Of a stretch of 54,781 nt of DNA, positions 49,991 to 54,781 are shown piece after piece. Origin of the DNA: Clostridiales bacterium UBA7285 (lineage in GTDB: Bacteria; Bacillota; Clostridia; Peptostreptococcales; Anaerovoracaceae); assembly GCA_002472145.1 (NCBI GenBank), contig DKRJ01000028.1, forward strand, positions 1 through 54,781, given 5' to 3'. A model generated the notes under the pieces. The model was not told the DNA's origin. It worked only from the letters and a program-made list of their open reading frames with translations, and did no database searches. Numbering within the stretch: the stretch's first letter is position 1; each line of letters begins with the position of its first letter. The translations under genes were made by a program, and so were the position numbers.

Positions 49991-51295
49991 ATGGCTTATC
50001 TAGAAATCGTTGAAGTTCTGGGCAGGGAAATACTCGACTCGCGCGGCAACCCGACGGTCGAGGCAGAGGTTTATCTCGAAGACGGCACTGTCGGCAGGGG
50101 AGCATCCCCGAGCGGCGCTTCAACCGGAGAATTCGAGGCGCTCGAGCTGAGAGACGGCGATAAAGCGCGCTACGACGGCAAGGGCGTCGAAAAAGCCGTA
50201 GGCTTTGTTAACAACGACATCGATGAACTCCTCCTCGGAATGGACGCTTCAGACATCTATGCCGTGGATCAGGCCATGATCGAAGCGGACGGCACCGACG
50301 ACAAATCAAAATTCGGCGCCAACGCGATCCTCGCCGTATCGATCGCATGCGCCAAAGCCGCAGCCGCGTCCCTGGACATCCCGCTCTATCGCTTTATCGG
50401 AGGGCTTTCCGGAAACACGCTTCCTGTCCCGATGATGAATATCCTCAACGGCGGAGCACACGCCGGCAACACGGTCGACACGCAGGAATTTATGATAATG
50501 CCTGCCGGAGCTCCGAACTTCCGCGAAGCCCTGCGCATGAGCGCTGAGGTATATCACAAGCTCGGCAAGATACTGAAGGCAGAGGGCTACGCCACCTCAG
50601 TCGGCGACGAGGGCGGCTACGCGCCTGACCTCACCAGCGACGAGGAGACGCTCGACTACATCGTGCGCGCCATCAAAGAAGCTGGCTATGAACCGGGCAA
50701 AGACTTTGTCCTCGCGATCGACGCCGCCGCTTCCGAATGGAAAGGCAGTAAGCCGGGCGAATACAAACAGCCTAAGAGCGGCCGCGAGTTCACCTCCGAG
50801 ACGCTCGTCGACCACTGGGCTTCTTTGATCGAAAAGTACCCTATCGCATCGCTCGAGGACGGACTCGACGAAGAGGACTGGGAAGGCTGGAAACTTCTCA
50901 CCGACAGGCTCGGCGGCAAAGTCCAGCTCGTCGGAGACGATCTCTTCGTCACGAACACGAAGCGCCTCTCAAAGGGCATTTCCCTCGGATGCGCCAACTC
51001 CATCCTGATCAAACTCAACCAGATCGGCTCGGTTTCCGAGACGCTCGAAGCCATCAAGATGGCGCATAAAGCCGGCTATACCGCGGTCGTTTCACACAGA
51101 TCGGGCGAGACCGAGGACACGACGATCGCCGATCTCGTAGTCGCGATGAACTGCGGCCAGATCAAGACCGGCGCCCCTGGCAGGACCGAGCGCGTGGCGA
51201 AATACAACCAGTTGCTCAGGATCGAGGAAGAACTCGGCGACAGCGCGGTCTTCGCCGGATTCAACGGTTTCAGGACCGGCACGTTCGGTAAATAG
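49991..51295 (+). CDS. eno: Enolase
   Basis: 434 residues. Interconverts 2-phosphoglycerate and PEP in glycolysis. IVEVLGREILDSRGNPTVEAE, GAHAGNTVDTQEFMIMP, GDEGGYAPDL, metal ligands Asp (VLAIDAAASEW), Glu (ASLEDGLDEEDW) and Asp (LVGDDLFVTN), catalytic Lys in ILIKLNQIGSVSET and SHRSGETEDTTIADL. ATG 49991 with GAAAGGACGG is preferred to TTG 49973. Lies upstream of pepA with a 4-base gap. Confidence 0.97.
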   Translation: MAYLEIVEVLGREILDSRGNPTVEAEVYLEDGTVGRGASPSGASTGEFEALELRDGDKARYDGKGVEKAVGFVNNDIDELLLGMDASDIYAVDQAMIEADGTDDKSKFGANAILAVSIACAKAAAASLDIPLYRFIGGLSGNTLPVPMMNILNGGAHAGNTVDTQEFMIMPAGAPNFREALRMSAEVYHKLGKILKAEGYATSVGDEGGYAPDLTSDEETLDYIVRAIKEAGYEPGKDFVLAIDAAASEWKGSKPGEYKQPKSGREFTSETLVDHWASLIEKYPIASLEDGLDEEDWEGWKLLTDRLGGKVQLVGDDLFVTNTKRLSKGISLGCANSILIKLNQIGSVSETLEAIKMAHKAGYTAVVSHRSGETEDTTIADLVVAMNCGQIKTGAPGRTERVAKYNQLLRIEEELGDSAVFAGFNGFRTGTFGK

Positions 51296-51299
51296 TGAA

Positions 51300-52874
51300 A
51301 TGAGAATAACATCAGACAAAACAGATACACGCGCTGACTACGAGGTAGTGTTCTGCTCCGCGCCGGATCGCGGGAACGCGGAAGCCCGCATCGTCCCCGC
51401 GCCGTACGGTGAGGACGAGGGCGCGCTTAAAGCCGCCGGTTTCGGCAGAGCAGACGTGGCCGACCTCCCGGAGAAGCGCAGACTTTACGTTAAACTCGAC
51501 GACCCGTCGTCAGACCGCTATAACGGGATGCGTTTCGCCGCCGCCCGGGCAGTAAAAGCGCTGTCGAACCACGACATCTCGGCCGTGTCCGTGGCGCTTC
51601 CTCTCGCGTCGGAAAATCCGGACGCAGAGGAGATCAGGCAGACCGCCCGCGCGCTGGCTGAGGGTTTGGTTCTCTCGGCATACAGATTCGATAAGTACAA
51701 AACCGAAAAAACGCAGTACCCTGTGCGCGACGTCTTCGTTACGGCTCCGGAAGGGGCGGAAGACGCGGCCGCAAAGGGCATCTCTGAGGGTCTGATCCTC
51801 GCGGACGCCGTGAACTACGTGCGCGACATAACCAACGAGCCGCCGCAGGACTACACTCCCGCAAAGATGGCGGAAGACGCACAGAGACTCGCCGGTGCAT
51901 ACCCGACCGTGACGTGCGAGGTCTTCGGGCCGGAATACCTGCGGGCGGAGAACATGAACGCGTTCCTGGCGGTCAGCCAGTCCAGCCCGCGCGAGCCGAG
52001 GCTCATACATCTGACCTATGTGCCGGAACAGAACAACGAGAGATCACAGAGCCGGGACCCGGAGCAGAACACGTGCCGCAGCACGGAGCAAAACCCATCC
52101 CGCAGCACGGAGCAAATCCCGTCCGGCGCCTGTGGCGCGCGCAGATATGCCTTTGTCGGAAAAGGCCTGACGTACGATTCCGGCGGACTCACGCTGAAGT
52201 CACGCACCGGGATGAGCGATATGAAATCCGATAAAGCCGGAGCCGCCACGGTCATGGGGATAATCCGCGCCGCGGCCGAACTGGGGCTTCCGTATGAGAT
52301 CCACGGAGTGCTCGGATGCACCGAAAACATGATAGGCGCTGACGCGTATAAGCCGGACGACGTGATACGGTCGCGCGCCGGGGTAACGATCGAGGTCAAC
52401 AACACGGATGCCGAGGGTCGCCTCGTCCTCGCGGACTGTCTCTCATGGGCATGCGACAAAATCTCCCCTCACGAGATCATCGACCTCGCGACGCTGACAG
52501 GCGCGTGCGTGAATGCGCTCGGAGCCTACACAACGGGCGTGCTCGGATGCGATTTTGATAAGATGATGGAATTCAAACTCTCGGCTGAACAGAGCGGCGA
52601 ACTCTATTCGGTGCTCGAGTCGAACGCCTTCATCGAAAAGTTGATACATTCCAACGTCGCGGACGTTAAGAACTCCGCTCCGGGCAAACCGGGCGGCGCC
52701 CAGATCGCGGCCATTTTCCTTTCGAAGTTCCTGCCCGAAGAGTACCGCGATAAGTGGATCCATCTCGACATCGCGGGACCTGCCTTTGGCAGCGAAGAAT
52801 GGGGATGCAACCACGCCGGAGCCACGGGCGAAGGGCTGAGAGGGTGCGTGTACTACATGATGCACGCCGAATAG
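51300..52874 (+). CDS. pepA: Leucyl aminopeptidase (M17)
   Basis: 524 residues. Hexameric dizinc aminopeptidase. C-terminal catalytic domain: GKGLTYDSGGLTLK (Lys/Asp), MKSDKAGAATVMG, and the M17 signature NTDAEGRLVLADCL with the catalytic Arg. N-terminal regulatory domain about 1-170. Between the domains, at about 240-275, three eight-residue units (EQNTCRST, EQNPSRST, EQIPSGAC; 24-bp DNA repeats) interrupt the sequence just before the conserved YAFVGKGL strand. No clear ribosome binding site; probably coupled to enolase translation. Confidence 0.93.
   Translation: MRITSDKTDTRADYEVVFCSAPDRGNAEARIVPAPYGEDEGALKAAGFGRADVADLPEKRRLYVKLDDPSSDRYNGMRFAAARAVKALSNHDISAVSVALPLASENPDAEEIRQTARALAEGLVLSAYRFDKYKTEKTQYPVRDVFVTAPEGAEDAAAKGISEGLILADAVNYVRDITNEPPQDYTPAKMAEDAQRLAGAYPTVTCEVFGPEYLRAENMNAFLAVSQSSPREPRLIHLTYVPEQNNERSQSRDPEQNTCRSTEQNPSRSTEQIPSGACGARRYAFVGKGLTYDSGGLTLKSRTGMSDMKSDKAGAATVMGIIRAAAELGLPYEIHGVLGCTENMIGADAYKPDDVIRSRAGVTIEVNNTDAEGRLVLADCLSWACDKISPHEIIDLATLTGACVNALGAYTTGVLGCDFDKMMEFKLSAEQSGELYSVLESNAFIEKLIHSNVADVKNSAPGKPGGAQIAAIFLSKFLPEEYRDKWIHLDIAGPAFGSEEWGCNHAGATGEGLRGCVYYMMHAE
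52060..52131 (+). repeat. In-frame 24-bp repeat in pepA
   Basis: Three 24-bp units beginning GGAGCA(G/A)AAC, the first two nearly identical, encode the EQN-x-x-RST units. Borders approximate. Confidence 0.75.
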
Positions 52875-52903
52875 AGCCCGGCATTTTCCGTGGCATAAAC
52901 AGC

Positions 52904-52938
52904 GATTCCGGGAAGCGGTACGAGCGCATCCCGGAATC
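52904..52938. terminator. Hairpin between convergent genes
   Basis: GATTCCGGGA (52904-52913) pairs exactly with TCCCGGAATC (52929-52938). No T-run on either side, so it may stabilise 3' ends rather than terminate. Confidence 0.5.
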
Positions 52939-53004
52939 AGAAGGTTAGAAAATCAGAAGATCACAGGAGAAAAGAAGTCCGCGCAGTTTCACTCATCTCA
53001 CGCA

Positions 53005-53961
53005 TCAATAGTTCAGGCATGCGACGGAGTGAGATTTACCCACGCTCTTCATAGCCGGGCAGACTTCTGCGCATTCCTTTTTTGCCATAGGGCAGCGAGT
53101 GTGAAAAACACATCCCGACGGGGGATTCAGCGGCGAAGGCAGGTCACCTTTAAGCGTCTTCCTGACGCGCTTCCTGTGCGGATTCGGTGAAGGAACTGCA
53201 GAAAGAAGAACCTGTGTGTACGGATGGCACGGATTGGCGAAAAGTTCATCCGTTTCAGCCTCCTCGACGAGATGGCCTAAGTACATCACGCCGACCCGCG
53301 TCGAAGTATACCTTATGACACTCATATCATGAGAAATAAACATGTATGTGAGGTTCGACGCTTCCTGAAGGTCCAGAAGGAGATTGATGATCTGGGCTCT
53401 TACAGATACATCGAGCGCGCTTACCGGTTCATCGCATACAACGACGCGCGGATTCATGATAATTGCACGCGCGACACCGACACGCTGGCGCTGTCCGCCC
53501 GAAAGTTCATGCGGAAAGCGATAGAAATGCTCCGAGTGGAGCCCCACCTTTCCCAGCATTTCCAGCACGACATCCATGCGCTCGTCCTTGCTGCCGATGT
53601 TGTGGATATTCAGCGTTTCCAGAAGGATATCACCTATACGCTGGCGCGGATTCAGCGAAGTGTACGGGTCTTGAAAAATCATCTGGATCTTTTCGCGGAG
53701 AATTTTTTTGTCGATCTCTTTTTCATTCACACCGTCAAGTTTGACAGTCCCTGAAGTGATCGGGAAGAGATTCATGATCGAACGGCCGAGCGTTGATTTG
53801 CCGCAGCCAGTTTCCCCGACTACCCCGTAGGTTTCGCCCTCGTAAAGGTCAAGCGAAACGTCATCAAGCGCCTTGACACTTTGTTTGGTGTTCCCGATCA
53901 AACCGCGCACTGGGAAGTATTTGCACACATTCCTGGCTTCGATTATCACATTGTCACTCAT
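53005..53961 (-). CDS. Oligopeptide ABC transporter ATP-binding protein (OppF/DppF type)
   Basis: 318 residues. Walker A GETGCGKSTLGRS (~50), Q loop IFQDPYTSLNPRQRIGDIL, signature LSGGQRQRVGVARAI, Walker B VVCDEPVSALDV, H loop ISHDMSV, and the oligopeptide-transporter C-terminal CVFHTRCPMAKKEC that in this group binds an Fe-S cluster or metal. Powers peptide or nickel uptake with the paired OppD-type subunit. Overlaps the upstream gene by 8 bases. The permease and binding-protein genes are not in the window. Confidence 0.94.
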   Translation of the reverse strand: MSDNVIIEARNVCKYFPVRGLIGNTKQSVKALDDVSLDLYEGETYGVVGETGCGKSTLGRSIMNLFPITSGTVKLDGVNEKEIDKKILREKIQMIFQDPYTSLNPRQRIGDILLETLNIHNIGSKDERMDVVLEMLGKVGLHSEHFYRFPHELSGGQRQRVGVARAIIMNPRVVVCDEPVSALDVSVRAQIINLLLDLQEASNLTYMFISHDMSVIRYTSTRVGVMYLGHLVEEAETDELFANPCHPYTQVLLSAVPSPNPHRKRVRKTLKGDLPSPLNPPSGCVFHTRCPMAKKECAEVCPAMKSVGKSHSVACLNY

Positions 53962-54667
53962 AACTCACACCTCCGCTGACTCGCTCCTCAGCCTGCGCCG
54001 GAACTCCGCCTGCGGCTGCCGCTTCCCGATTCCAGCAGCGAACCGCACGTCCGCTGCCGATACGTTCGAGCGCCGGCATCTCTTCAGAGCAGCGCTCTGT
54101 CGCGAAAGGACAACGCGGACCGAATCTGCATCCCTTCGGGATATTTTGAAGAAGAGGAACCATGCCTTTGATCATATACAGCCGCCTCGCGCGCTCGCCT
54201 TCCATCTTTGGTACGGATTTCATCAATCCTATGGTATACGGATGCATCGGGTGGTCGAACAGATCCATGACCGGCGCTTCCTCGACGATCTGACCGAGAT
54301 ACATTACGGCAACCCGCGAACAAGTTTCAGCGATCACGGAGAGATCATGAGTGATCAGAATGACGCCCATGTCGAGTTTTTTGTTCAGATCAACGATCAG
54401 CTCCATTATCTGGGCCTGGATGGTGACGTCCAGAGCGGTCGTCGGTTCATCCGCGATCAAAAGTTTAGGCTGGCAGCAAAGCGCACACGCTATCATGACT
54501 CTCTGACGCATGCCGCCGGAAAGTTCATGCGGATACTGCTTGACGCGCCGCTCGGGCGAAGGAATGCCAACGAGTCTCAGCATGTTCACCGCTTCTTCCC
54601 ACGCTTCTTTTTTATTCATCCCCTGATGGATCGAAATAGTAAGCAGCGAACTGAGCTGACTTGCGTC
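53954..54667 (-). pseudogene. OppD-type ABC ATPase lacking its Walker A region
   Basis: The readable frame begins around 54667 with ...SQLSSLLTISIHQG, then NKKEAWEEAVNMLRLVGIPS, LSGGMRQRVMIACAL, IADEPTTALDVT, THDLSV and the C-terminal Cys cluster (RCPFATERC). This is the second half of OppD; the first about 110 residues, with Walker A and Q loop, are absent. Sequence beyond 54706 has stops in all frames and is AT-rich, so the loss is not caused by the window edge. Without Walker A the protein cannot hydrolyse ATP normally. ATG 54619 is internal. Confidence 0.8.
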
Positions 54668-54706
54668 GAGTGGACGGCGCGAGTGGACGGCGCGAGTGGA
54701 CGGCGC
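54668..54706 (-). repeat. 13-bp tandem array at the oppD breakpoint
   Basis: Three exact GAGTGGACGGCGC units at 54668, 54681 and 54694. The unit is not a multiple of three and marks the point where oppD similarity stops. Confidence 0.85.
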
Positions 54707-54781
54707 GCTTCATTCTTACTTCCTGCGACGATTTAAGGCGCAGATATAATCAAACTTACTTCGTAAATTGCAATAACAAGT

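Overview
The window looks like a chromosomal segment of a low-to-moderate-GC-ancestry Bacillota (Clostridia-type) bacterium whose coding DNA is now fairly GC-rich (upper fifties percent by eye). Evidence: strong AGGAGG-type ribosome binding sites, sigma-A-like promoters, a PepV-type dipeptidase, a DinB/YolD pair, DUF4143 ATPase, sortase and sortase substrates, a BspA-like surface protein, two type I signal peptidases and a CtpE-like P-type ATPase. A host-associated anaerobe of the Eubacteriales is my best guess; genus is not inferable from what I can see.

Layout. 1-9.5 kb: XRE-cupin regulator and MATE exporter; a secreted, probably wall-anchored 5'-nucleotidase (minus); a coupled pair of small coiled-coil membrane proteins (minus) diverging from a C39-type peptidase; PepV dipeptidase (minus). 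9.5-16 kb: small membrane protein, YbjQ, peptidase T, D-2-hydroxyacid dehydrogenase, a DUF4143 ATPase inserted between duplicated terminators beside tRNA-Arg(CCT), homoserine dehydrogenase. 16-25 kb: frameshifted BspA-like gene, a short FrhB-like iron-sulfur protein, AEC transporter, Mrp ATPase, M20 peptidase + LysR, P-type ATPase. 25-34 kb: class II aldolase pair, DUF1015 protein, ribbon-helix-helix protein, remnants of an ABM monooxygenase and a TMEM175 channel around a MarR operon, then the minus-strand run rluA-like - lepB - lepB - smpB. 35-46 kb: class II FBP aldolase, D-aminoacylase, NAPRTase, DinB/YolD, prepilin peptidase, truA, dCMP deaminase, second MATE. 46-54.8 kb: an LPDTG-anchored fragment, M42 peptidase, EamA transporter, sortase with an internal stop and a frameshifted partner, enolase, leucyl aminopeptidase, and oppF with a 5'-truncated oppD.

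Three themes cut across the genes. (1) Metabolism is peptide/amino-acid centred: PepV, PepT, M20, M42, M17, C39, Opp ATPases, D-aminoacylase and homoserine dehydrogenase. (2) Many accessory and surface genes are broken (sortase, its neighbour, BspA-like, oppD, ABM, TMEM175, LPDTG fragment), which is either real decay or, for the two single-base shifts in short homopolymers, assembly error. (3) Short tandem arrays with a unit private to each locus (12-52 bp) are everywhere. Several begin exactly in the last codons and stop codon of the upstream gene, and the same type of duplication has inserted Ala/Gly/Pro-rich repeats inside conserved enzymes (PepT, homoserine dehydrogenase, leucyl aminopeptidase, both signal peptidases). 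A separate dispersed, partly palindromic intergenic element about 100 bp long occurs at least twice with two shorter relatives. The DUF4143 ATPase island, with a promoter sandwiched between two 42-bp palindromes, is the most self-contained unusual unit.
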